From Candidatus Zixiibacteriota bacterium (lineage in GTDB: Bacteria; Zixibacteria; MSB-5A5; DSPP01): 64,000 bases of DNA. The stretch's first letter is position 1. Every line of letters begins with the position of its first letter. The position numbers and the translations under genes are program-made. The notes beneath the pieces are model-generated. The model saw only the letters and a list, made by a program, of their open reading frames with translations, searched no databases and was not told the origin of the DNA. Shown here in pieces: positions 15,875 to 23,911 of this stretch. The stretch spans positions 1 through 64,000 of the forward strand of contig JAKEHY010000022.1 in the NCBI GenBank assembly GCA_022614805.1, written 5' to 3'.

Positions 15875-17506
15875 CTACTTTTGGGGCGGGCCGATGGCCT
15901 TTGAATACTTCTTTGGGAAAAATTGGAATCCTCCCCAATTCCGGGAAGCAGGCCTGGTTTTCCAAACCTCTATAAGCTTCGCAAACAACGTTTTTTTCTC
16001 AGGCGGGAGGGGGACGCTATCCAACTGCACCTGGGCCACGATAACGGTATTCCCTCTATAAACAATATTCGGAACGACATAGGCAAGGGCCAGGGAGTCT
16101 TTAACCCCCGGACCGAAATAAGACCCGAAAATCCCGCCCAGAAAAAGAGGAGTATCCATAATCCAGCGGACCCGCTCCTTGCGCAAATACGCCAGCCCTT
16201 CTTTTACTTCATAGTAGGGAATAATTTCATTGTTAACCACCCCGTCCAAGTTTAACACTCTCCGGTCGGTAAAATACTGCAAATATCCAGAGTTAAAGGC
16301 TCCCACGCGGTCCCCCGGAGGGATGCGACGATTGATTATATCCAGCATCAAAGGATAGCGGTCAATCATTTGAAAGGGACAAACCCACACCACCCAAGCC
16401 CCCAACGCCAAAGCCGCCACTCCCCCCAAGGCAATCCACTTGGGGTTCAGTTTCTCCAAAGCCAGCGCTACCAAGGGCAGCGTCAAAACAAATATCGCTT
16501 GAGGATACCACAACCGCCAGGTCCAGCGAACTAGAATGTGAAATGCGGCAAACAAGGCGGCGCCCGCCAAGGTCCAGGCCAGGGGCCGAAACGCGCCGGG
16601 CCGTCTTAACATCTGACGAGCCAAAACGGCCGATAGCAAAAGAGTCAACACCCAGTTGCCATAGTGATAGGCATTCAGGACAAAACTTTCATAGGCGACC
16701 CGCAAAAGATGGGGAATCAAAGCCCACCGCCAATAGCTGCTATGTTCGCTCAAATATTGCTGGTGATGGTGAAAGGAGGGAAAGGCTCCCGCCGAAGTTT
16801 GCAGGACGGTCCCGAAGGTGAAGAAATTGAAGACCAACCAGGGCAAAACCAAAAGCGAAGCCACTGCGGCAATTCGAAGTACCGGGACAAACGCTCTTTC
16901 CCTCCAGAAAAAATACCCGCACAGGGCTCCCACGACGAATACGTTATCCGTGCGCGAAAGCAAGGCAAACCCGCACATCGTTCCCAGTACCGGCCAGCCG
17001 GTTTTAAGCCAATCCGACGTGGCTCGCACGGAAAGATAAACCAAGACAGCCAGAAGGAAACTATTCTGGGCCGTCTCCAGCCCGTTCATCGTATGCAACA
17101 GGCCGTACGGATTGAAAAGATAAAAGGCCGCCGCCCAGAACCCGGCCCGCTTCCGCCCCAACCGCTCCAGGGTTTTGTAAATAAACCAAGCGGCCGCCGT
17201 ATCAAACACGGCCGAGAAGGCAACGGCCCATCGGACGCAAACCCACAGACTCCCTTGAAAAATGAAAAAAATCGGGATAAGGACAAAAAGCCACAGCGGA
17301 TGAAAGCCGTTGGTCAGATGAAATCCGTCTACCGACAACATCCCCCGGCTGGTCAAGTTTTTGGCGACGGCAAAGTAATAGTAGGCATCGTCGTAGATGA
17401 CGTAGAAAAGATACCGCTCCGGCAACAAGGCCAGAATTAGGCGAAACACAAAGCCACAAATAAAAAGGTACAACAGCCTCTTGGGGATAGAGCTTAGGGG
17501 CGCCAC
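15875..17506 (-). CDS. GT-C type membrane glycosyltransferase paralog 4
   Basis: About 543 aa, first gene of the minus-strand array. It keeps YDDAYYYFAVAKNL, TNGFHPLWLF, SRTDNVFVVGAL, a long membrane region and the C-terminal AFNSGYLQYFTDRRVLNLDG block (20 residues). The start is uncertain: the frame is open to a TTG at 17590, but alignment with the paralogs places the start at GTG 17506 just before the first membrane helix. It is divergently arranged to the DUF4159 gene. A 164-nt gap without a visible terminator separates it from paralog 3. Confidence 0.78.
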   Translation of the reverse strand: MAPLSSIPKRLLYLFICGFVFRLILALLPERYLFYVIYDDAYYYFAVAKNLTSRGMLSVDGFHLTNGFHPLWLFVLIPIFFIFQGSLWVCVRWAVAFSAVFDTAAAWFIYKTLERLGRKRAGFWAAAFYLFNPYGLLHTMNGLETAQNSFLLAVLVYLSVRATSDWLKTGWPVLGTMCGFALLSRTDNVFVVGALCGYFFWRERAFVPVLRIAAVASLLVLPWLVFNFFTFGTVLQTSAGAFPSFHHHQQYLSEHSSYWRWALIPHLLRVAYESFVLNAYHYGNWVLTLLLSAVLARQMLRRPGAFRPLAWTLAGAALFAAFHILVRWTWRLWYPQAIFVLTLPLVALALEKLNPKWIALGGVAALALGAWVVWVCPFQMIDRYPLMLDIINRRIPPGDRVGAFNSGYLQYFTDRRVLNLDGVVNNEIIPYYEVKEGLAYLRKERVRWIMDTPLFLGGIFGSYFGPGVKDSLALAYVVPNIVYRGNTVIVAQVQLDSVPLPPEKKTLFAKLIEVWKTRPASRNWGGFQFFPKKYSKAIGPPQK

Positions 17507-17595
17507 CGGCCCAAGATTGCCTTGCGTCCCTTCGCCGTCAAGTCCACCCTCAATCCCTTGCAGAAAGAAAAAGCGAGGCAACCCCAACAAAACCC

Positions 17596-17612
17596 GTTAT
17601 ACTAAGTATAAC
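17596..17612. promoter_or_regulatory. Inverted repeat in the divergent promoter region
   Basis: GTTATAC, 3-nt spacer TAA, GTATAAC: perfect 7-bp arms. It contains TATACT and TATAAC, either of which could be a -10 box for the DUF4159 gene at 17616. It may be an operator or only a symmetrical promoter. Confidence 0.4.
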
Positions 17613-17615
17613 TGT

Positions 17616-18362
17616 ATGATGGCAAAGGGGAGATACGGTCTGATTCTCGCAGGGGTCCTTTTGCCGGTGCTTTTGCCGGCCGCTTCCAAGACCCAGGAAA
17701 GCCGGTCTCCCGGTCTTTTCACCATTGCCCGCCTGAAGTACGGCGGCGGGGGGGACTGGTACTGGGGACCTTCGGCCCTCCCCAATCTCTTGACTTTTAT
17801 CCGGCAGAACGCCAACGTCAAAACGGCGACCGATGAAGCCCGGGTGGCTATAGCGGACGACAACTTCTTTTCCCACCCTTTTCTTTTTATGACCGGGCAC
17901 GGCAACGTCCGCTTTACTGACGAGGAAGTCCGCCGGTTGAGAACTTTTTTAACCAGAGGCGGGTTTTTGCTGGCCAACGATTCCTACGGCCTGGACAAAG
18001 CCTTCCGGCGGGAAATGAAAAAAGTTTTTCCGGAAGAAGAACTGGTGGAACTCCCTTTCCACCATCCGATTTATCATTGTTTTTACGACTTCCCCAACGG
18101 ACTGCCCAAAGTCCACCAGCACGATGCTAACCCCCCCAAGGGGTATGGAATTTTCTACAAAAACCGGCTGGTCGTTTTCTACGCCTACGAGGCCGACATT
18201 GGAGATGGGTGGGAGGACCCGGCCGTCTACAACGACCCGCCGGAAAAGCATCTGGCCGCCTTGAAAATGGGTGCCAATGTGGTGCTGTACGCTTTAACGG
18301 GAAAAACCGAGAAAGTCAAAGACCTGGGGCAAAGTCGGAAGGTTGAAGGGACGTCAAAATGA
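17616..18362 (+). CDS. DUF4159 domain protein, exported
   Basis: About 248 aa with a signal peptide (to about residue 28) and a DUF4159 domain: FTIARLKYGGGGDWYWG at the start of the domain, a TGHGNVRFTDEE.RRLRTFL segment, and GGFLLANDSYG. This family has a flavodoxin/class I amidotransferase-like fold and occurs near MoxR/DUF58/DUF4175 genes in many bacteria; no reaction is known. Two adjacent ATG codons (17616, 17619) are possible starts and no ribosome site is seen. It overlaps the DUF4175 gene by four bases (ATGA), so the pair is coupled. Confidence 0.85.
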   Translation: MMAKGRYGLILAGVLLPVLLPAASKTQESRSPGLFTIARLKYGGGGDWYWGPSALPNLLTFIRQNANVKTATDEARVAIADDNFFSHPFLFMTGHGNVRFTDEEVRRLRTFLTRGGFLLANDSYGLDKAFRREMKKVFPEEELVELPFHHPIYHCFYDFPNGLPKVHQHDANPPKGYGIFYKNRLVVFYAYEADIGDGWEDPAVYNDPPEKHLAALKMGANVVLYALTGKTEKVKDLGQSRKVEGTSK

Positions 18363-21300
18363 GCGAACGCTATTTATCCGAACTGGCGGCCAGACTGTGG
18401 GCCCTTTATAAAAAGGAACGCAATCTCTCCGCCTTGCAGGGTGTTTTCCTCTTGGCAACGCTCTGGGCCTCCCTTTTCGTTTTTGGCTTTCTTTTATCCT
18501 TGATTTTCGTCACCACCGGCTGGGCCAAGTTTCTGTTCCTGGCCGGGGCGGCCGGCAGCCTGGTTGTGGCGGGCCGCTTTCTCCTCCTTCCGAGCATCAG
18601 AAAACCGAGCGCTCCCCTTTTGGCCAAAAAAGCGGAGGCCGGTTTCCCGGAGTTGGAAGACCGGCTGATTTCCGCTTTCGAGCTGGCCCCCTGCCTGCAA
18701 AATCCCAGGGGCTTTTCCCCCCAATTGGTCGAAGCGGTCATCGGCGAGGCGTATCAAAAAGCATCCGGCAAGGATTTCACCCGTCTGGTTGACCGCCGGC
18801 CATTGAAAAAAGCGGCCCGCACCGCCATCCTTTCTTTCTTAGTGACGGGGCTCCTCTCGCTCGCTTCTTGGCCCGTCTTCAAACTGACCTTGACGGCCTT
18901 GGCCCATCCCTTCTCCTCCGTTGAAGAGGTGCTCCCCTACCAGCTTTTTGCAAAGCCGGAAGGAGGCAAGGTGCCCAGGATGAAGGACTTGGAAGTCCGG
19001 CTTTTCGCCGTCGGAAAAAATTTGCCCGGGAAAAGCACCCTCCACTACCGCTATGAAGGGGGCAGCTGGCACCCGGTGGCGTTGAAGCTGGAAAAGACCA
19101 AGGGAGGTTTGAGTCCGGTTGCGGCCGAATCCGCCCGGGCTGCCTATGTTTTCAAGGAGCTCCGCCGCGACATCGAATTCTATTTCGCCTCCAGCCGCGC
19201 TAAGACCAAAAGCTATCGGGTGGAAGTGGTGGACGTTCCCTACCTCACCCACCTGCGTGCCAGCGTCAGATTCCCCGCCTACACCGGCCTGCCGGTGCGG
19301 GAAGGAACCGACAACGACGGCAACATCGGCGCATTGACCGGCAGCAAAGTTACCTTGAGCTTCGAGGCCCAAAAGCCCCTGAAAGATGCCCGATTGGTTT
19401 TTGGCGACGGCAAAACCCTCCCGGCCAGGGTGGAGAACCGAAAAGGAGCGGTCGAATTTGCGCTGACCCAAGCCGGCCGCTACAAAGTGGTGGTGGTCGA
19501 CCGGGACGGTAACGCCAACGTCGACCCAATCGAATACGAAATCCGCCTCCTTCCGGACGAGGTCCCGCAGGTGGAAATCACACAACCGGGCGCCGACCGG
19601 GACTTGACCGAACAACTGCTCGAGACTTTGACCATTGAGGCCAAAGACGACTTCGGCTTCTCCGCGCTCAAACTTTTCTTCGCCATCACCTCCGAACGCG
19701 CACCCGAGCGGAAGAAATTCCTGAATCTTGCGATACCCGAGGCCGCTGGGAACGGGTTTGTTCTGGGCTATGGATGGGACCTTTCCGGCTTGCGCTTGAA
19801 TCCGGGGGACGTCGTCTCCTACTATGCGGAGGCGGCCGACAACGACCGGATCTCCGGCCCGAAAAAGGCCCAAAGTCAGACCTACCGCTTCCGGCTGCCG
19901 AGCCTGGACGAAATGATTGCCGAAGCGGCCCAAAACACCGAAGAAAATCTGGGCGTACTGGCAGAGGCCGCCGCCCGGCAGAAAGAAATTCTGGAAAAAT
20001 TCAAACAAAAATCAAAGGAGCTTTTGCAGTCCGGCAAGCTGGACTGGGAAACCAAAAAGCAGCTGGGAGAACTGGCGCAAAAGCAATCGGAAATGGAGGG
20101 GCAGCTGGCCCGGATGGAAAAGGCCTTCGCCGAGAACCTGGAGAAGATGCAGGAAAATCAATTGCTGAACCAGGAGCTGGCGGAGAAAATGCAGGAGTTG
20201 GCCGAGCTCTGGGAAAAAGTGGCCACGCCGGAGATGAAGGAGCGAATGAAAAAGCTCACCGAGGCGCTGGAAAAATTGGACCCGGAGCTTCTCCAGCGGG
20301 CCCTGGAGGAGTTGAACCTGACCCAGGAACAGATTTTGAAAAACCTGGAGCGCTCCATCGAGCTTTTGAAGCGGATGGCCTTGGAGCAGAAAATGGACGC
20401 CCTTTTGAAGCAGGCCGAACGAGTGCTGGAAGAGCAAAGGAAAGCGAACAAAGAAGCGGAAGGCCAGCCCCAAAAGCCCGCTTCCGAACTGGCTCAAATG
20501 GAAAAAAAAGTGAAAGAGGACCTGGAAAAGCTCGAAAAGAAGGCCGCCGAGTTGAAAAAGGAGTTGGACGAAAAGCCGCTTTTCGACCCGGCCGCCTCCG
20601 ATAAACTGACTGGCGCCCCCTCCCAATCCGGCGCCAAAGAAAAAGTGGCTGAAACCGTCACCAACTTCGCCGCCGGCCGAAAAAAGGAAGGGGAAAAGTC
20701 CGGAGCCGAAGCAGAAGACCGCCTGGAACAAATGCTGTCGGATATGCGGGCTGCCAAGGAGCGGCTGGACCAGTCCGAAAAGGACAAAATGTTGGCGGAA
20801 ATGAACCAACGCTTAAACGACTTGTTGACCCTTTCCGAACGTCAGGAGGAATTATCCAAAAAACTGGAAGAGCGTTCGCGGGTGGAGGGAGCCAGTTTCA
20901 ACGAAACGGCCCAGGAGCAAAAGGAACTGGCCGAACAGGCCCAGAAAGTTTCCGCCGAGATTGAAAAGCTGGCCAAAAAAACGCTCTTTCTTGCACCCGA
21001 AAAAAACGCTCCTTCGTCCCAATGCCTGAACAGCATGAACCAGGCCGTCCGCAACCTGAACGGCCGCAATCCGACGGGAGCCATCCAGAATCAAAAAGAG
21101 GCCTACTACCAGTTGAACCAGGCCGCCCGCCAGATGGTGGAATCGATGAAGCAGTGCCAGTCCGGCCAAACTGGCTCCGGAATGAAGGAAACGATGCAAA
21201 AAATGCAGGGGATGTGCGATAAGCAGGGAGGAATCAACGCCGAATCGGAGAAGCTGATGCAGGGTAGGGGGGAAAAGCCGACGCTCTCTCCCGAAGAGCT

Positions 21301-21745
21301 GGGGGCCTACGGCCGTCTGCGGGTGCAGGAACGGGAAATCCAGCGGGACTTGGACGAACTTAGACGCCAGTATCAGGAGCGCAAAAACGTTTTGGGCCGG
21401 CTGGATGAACTCGCCACCGACTTCGACAAGTTGGTAGAAGAAATGGAGCGCGGGCCGGCCGAAGGGTTGTTGAAAAGACAGGCCCGCGTTCTGAACCGGA
21501 TGCTGGATTTCCAGCGCTCCTTGCAAACGCAACGGGAAGAGGAGCGCCGAAAGGCCCAGAAAGCGGTCGACGTTTTCCACCTTTCACCCGCGGATGTGAG
21601 CCCGGATGCCGGTTGGCGGGCGGCCGAAATGGAAAGCCGGTTGAAGAAGTTTCTCGAAGAGCCCCATCCCCCCGAGTACCAGGAGGCCGTGCGCGACTAT
21701 TTCGAGGCGCTCAAGTCCCAGAACCTGCTTGCTCCCGACCGGTAG
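18359..21745 (+). CDS. DUF4175 family protein, large membrane-anchored coiled-coil protein
   Basis: 1128 aa. Two or three membrane helices near the N-terminus (about 23-75 and 140-165) anchor a region of beta-sandwich character (about 190-490) and then a very long Glu/Lys/Gln-rich coiled coil (about 515-1075) with many EK and LEEL-type heptads. This is the DUF4175 layout; the family is of unknown function and usually lies with DUF4159 and MoxR/VWA genes. Here the MoxR and VWA partners are missing from the surroundings. A probable job is a mechanical or scaffolding role spanning the periplasm, which is inference. Coupled by ATGA overlap to DUF4159 upstream; the TPR gene follows after 7 nt. Confidence 0.85.
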   Translation: MSERYLSELAARLWALYKKERNLSALQGVFLLATLWASLFVFGFLLSLIFVTTGWAKFLFLAGAAGSLVVAGRFLLLPSIRKPSAPLLAKKAEAGFPELEDRLISAFELAPCLQNPRGFSPQLVEAVIGEAYQKASGKDFTRLVDRRPLKKAARTAILSFLVTGLLSLASWPVFKLTLTALAHPFSSVEEVLPYQLFAKPEGGKVPRMKDLEVRLFAVGKNLPGKSTLHYRYEGGSWHPVALKLEKTKGGLSPVAAESARAAYVFKELRRDIEFYFASSRAKTKSYRVEVVDVPYLTHLRASVRFPAYTGLPVREGTDNDGNIGALTGSKVTLSFEAQKPLKDARLVFGDGKTLPARVENRKGAVEFALTQAGRYKVVVVDRDGNANVDPIEYEIRLLPDEVPQVEITQPGADRDLTEQLLETLTIEAKDDFGFSALKLFFAITSERAPERKKFLNLAIPEAAGNGFVLGYGWDLSGLRLNPGDVVSYYAEAADNDRISGPKKAQSQTYRFRLPSLDEMIAEAAQNTEENLGVLAEAAARQKEILEKFKQKSKELLQSGKLDWETKKQLGELAQKQSEMEGQLARMEKAFAENLEKMQENQLLNQELAEKMQELAELWEKVATPEMKERMKKLTEALEKLDPELLQRALEELNLTQEQILKNLERSIELLKRMALEQKMDALLKQAERVLEEQRKANKEAEGQPQKPASELAQMEKKVKEDLEKLEKKAAELKKELDEKPLFDPAASDKLTGAPSQSGAKEKVAETVTNFAAGRKKEGEKSGAEAEDRLEQMLSDMRAAKERLDQSEKDKMLAEMNQRLNDLLTLSERQEELSKKLEERSRVEGASFNETAQEQKELAEQAQKVSAEIEKLAKKTLFLAPEKNAPSSQCLNSMNQAVRNLNGRNPTGAIQNQKEAYYQLNQAARQMVESMKQCQSGQTGSGMKETMQKMQGMCDKQGGINAESEKLMQGRGEKPTLSPEELGAYGRLRVQEREIQRDLDELRRQYQERKNVLGRLDELATDFDKLVEEMERGPAEGLLKRQARVLNRMLDFQRSLQTQREEERRKAQKAVDVFHLSPADVSPDAGWRAAEMESRLKKFLEEPHPPEYQEAVRDYFEALKSQNLLAPDR

Positions 21746-21752
21746 CGCCCGA

Positions 21753-23555
21753 ATGAAAAAGATTGTAGGGGGACTTATTCTCCTTTCTGGGTTGTCTGCC
21801 TCCTGGGCGCAAACCCAAACCTTTACTCCGCCGGCCCTGGAGCAGCAACTTGCGAGGGTGGAAAACTATCTTTTCAACGACGAGTATGAGAAGGCCGCCC
21901 TTCTGGCCGAGCGGTTATACCCGGAGCACAAAACTAACCGGCGTCTCTACGGTCTGCTTAAGTCCGCCTACCTGGGACTGAAAGAGTTCGTCAAACTGGA
22001 GGGCTTGATGGCCGAACAGCTGGCACTCTCCCCCACAAACAAAGAGCTTTATTTGGACCAGCTGGAAATTCATTTGCGTCAGGGCGCTCCCGAAAAAGCG
22101 GAGGCGGCAGCCAAAACGTATCTGACCTTGGCGGCCAAGGACACCCTTTCCTATCTGAACCTGGCCAACCGCTATCTGGCCGCCGGCTACGCCGAAGAGG
22201 CGATAAAAATATACCAGTCCGCCCGCAAAACCCTTCTCCAGCCGGCCCTTTTCGCTTCCTCGCTGGCGGAAACCTATCGCTCCCTGCGCCGCTGGCGGGA
22301 GGCGTTGGAAGAATACCTGAACGGGCTGGCGGCCGAACCGGCCAACGGCTCCATTTTGCCGCGCTTGACCTCCCTTATGGGGGACCTGCCTGCCGACGAC
22401 CCCGCCATCGGCCCGTTTTTAGACCAGCTCTTGGCCAAAAAACCTTCCCCCCTGCATTACCGGCTGAAAGGGGAGTGGGAACTGCGGCAAGGGCATTACG
22501 ACGGGGCGCTGGCCGCCTACGAGGAAGCCGACCGCCGCGGGGAGAGGGATGGACGCTTGCTTTTGGAGCTGGCCCGCAAAATCAGTTTAACGAACCCGGA
22601 AAAAATGACCTCCCTGTCGGCCAGCTATGAAAGAAGGTATGCCCGAAGCCCCGAGCTGCCGCAGCTATACTTTCTTCTGGCCCGGGCTCAAACCCGGCTC
22701 GGAGATTTTTGGGCCGCCCGCGCCACCTACGAAAAAATCCTGGCAACCACCCCGCTGGCGAATGACAAGGTTCAGGCCAACTTCGAGCTGGCCGGGCTGA
22801 TGTTGGATGGCCTCGACCGCCCGGAGTCGGCTTTGGTTTTCATCGAAAAAGTCGGGGACCTTTTCCCGACGGTAAAGGGTCCGGCCTCGCTTCTGCGGGC
22901 CAAGGCCCTGGCCGCCCTGGACCGGTTTGAGGAAGCCCGGCAGCTGCTCTCCCAAATCTCCGGTCAGAGCCCCGCCTGGAGGGAAGAGACCGCCTTTCTT
23001 ACAGCCGAGTGGGATTTTTACTTTTTGAACTTTGCCGAAGCGGAAAGAAAATACACCGCCCTTTTGGACGCCTTCCCGCGCGGCGAGCGGGCCAACGACG
23101 CTTTGCGCCGGCTGGCGCTTTTGAAGAACTTTGGATTGTCGAAGGAATCTTCCCTGTCCCTGTTCGCCCTATTCCTCAAAAATTTGGCCCAATTTAACGA
23201 GAAAGAAGCGGCCGTTCGGATGGCCGGCCTGGAAGGGGCATCGCCGGACCTGGCGGCCGAGGCCAATTACAGTTGGGGAATTTATCTTTCGGGCAAAAAA
23301 CGGCTGCCGGAAGCCGAATCCGCTTTTACGAAAATAAAAACGGTTTATGCCAAAACGCCGCAGGCGCCGCTCGCTTTGGAAAAGTTGGGTGAGCTGGCCG
23401 AAGCCTCCCGGCGACCGGAGGCGGCCAAAAGCCAGTACGAAACGGTCTTGGAAAGCTACCCGGACGCCGTAAACGCGGAGAGCGTGCGCGGCAAACTGCG
23501 CCGCCTGCGGGAGCGTACGCCGGAAAAACCCCAAAAAACGGAAGGGAAAAGCTAA
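21753..23555 (+). CDS. Exported TPR-repeat protein
   Basis: 600 aa. Signal peptide MKKIVGGLILLSGLSASWAQ (1-20), then helical tetratricopeptide-type repeats along the whole length (for example around 40-75, 110-150, 160-195, 275-330, 430-470, 540-590), including AxEAxxxY and A...YE.IL patterns. No catalytic domain. It is probably a periplasmic scaffold that works with the DUF4159 and DUF4175 proteins encoded just upstream; the start lies 7 nt after the DUF4175 stop. ATG 21753 is chosen because it opens directly into the signal peptide. Its stop overlaps the convergent small membrane gene by four bases. Confidence 0.85.
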   Translation: MKKIVGGLILLSGLSASWAQTQTFTPPALEQQLARVENYLFNDEYEKAALLAERLYPEHKTNRRLYGLLKSAYLGLKEFVKLEGLMAEQLALSPTNKELYLDQLEIHLRQGAPEKAEAAAKTYLTLAAKDTLSYLNLANRYLAAGYAEEAIKIYQSARKTLLQPALFASSLAETYRSLRRWREALEEYLNGLAAEPANGSILPRLTSLMGDLPADDPAIGPFLDQLLAKKPSPLHYRLKGEWELRQGHYDGALAAYEEADRRGERDGRLLLELARKISLTNPEKMTSLSASYERRYARSPELPQLYFLLARAQTRLGDFWAARATYEKILATTPLANDKVQANFELAGLMLDGLDRPESALVFIEKVGDLFPTVKGPASLLRAKALAALDRFEEARQLLSQISGQSPAWREETAFLTAEWDFYFLNFAEAERKYTALLDAFPRGERANDALRRLALLKNFGLSKESSLSLFALFLKNLAQFNEKEAAVRMAGLEGASPDLAAEANYSWGIYLSGKKRLPEAESAFTKIKTVYAKTPQAPLALEKLGELAEASRRPEAAKSQYETVLESYPDAVNAESVRGKLRRLRERTPEKPQKTEGKS

Positions 23556-23818
23556 GAGGAGACGCTTTCCCGCCGGGTGGTTTTCCCGTGGCCGGGGTGG
23601 CGCAGGGTCAAAAGCTCGTCCTCCAGCTGTTTAATCCGCTCCATATACCCCTCCACCGTGCGGAGTTTGATTTTGGTGGTGGTCCGGATTAAAAGCCCCA
23701 ACGAAACCAGCATAAACAAAACCGAATTGACCTGCCGGAAAATTTCGCCGTAGTTGAACAGGGAATCCATAAAAGCCAGAACTCCCAGAACGAACAAAAC
23801 GGCGCACCAGACTAACAT
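23552..23818 (-). CDS. Small membrane protein with cytoplasmic coiled tail
   Basis: 88 aa, no family recognised. Two hydrophobic helices (about 2-17 and 30-46) are followed by a polar helix with heptads (YMERIKQLEDELLTL, about 57-71) and a basic tail. An excellent ribosome site, AAGGAGGGGGT, lies just before ATG 23818, which makes it a real gene despite the size. It converges with the TPR gene, overlapping stop to stop, and diverges from the DUF2723 gene. Confidence 0.75.
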   Translation of the reverse strand: MLVWCAVLFVLGVLAFMDSLFNYGEIFRQVNSVLFMLVSLGLLIRTTTKIKLRTVEGYMERIKQLEDELLTLRHPGHGKTTRRESVSS

Positions 23819-23911
23819 ACCCCCTCCTTTTTATTCCTTGACAAACAATTTCCCCCTTCCTAACCTTTGCCTTCTATGTATCGACCGCCAAACAGGAAAG
23901 GTTAACGCATC

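Noticed and set aside
11143-17440. Long plus-strand frames opposite the four GT-C genes
   Set aside because: Each mirrors a GT-C gene and repeats the same low-complexity composition because the genes are paralogs; none has recognisable domains.
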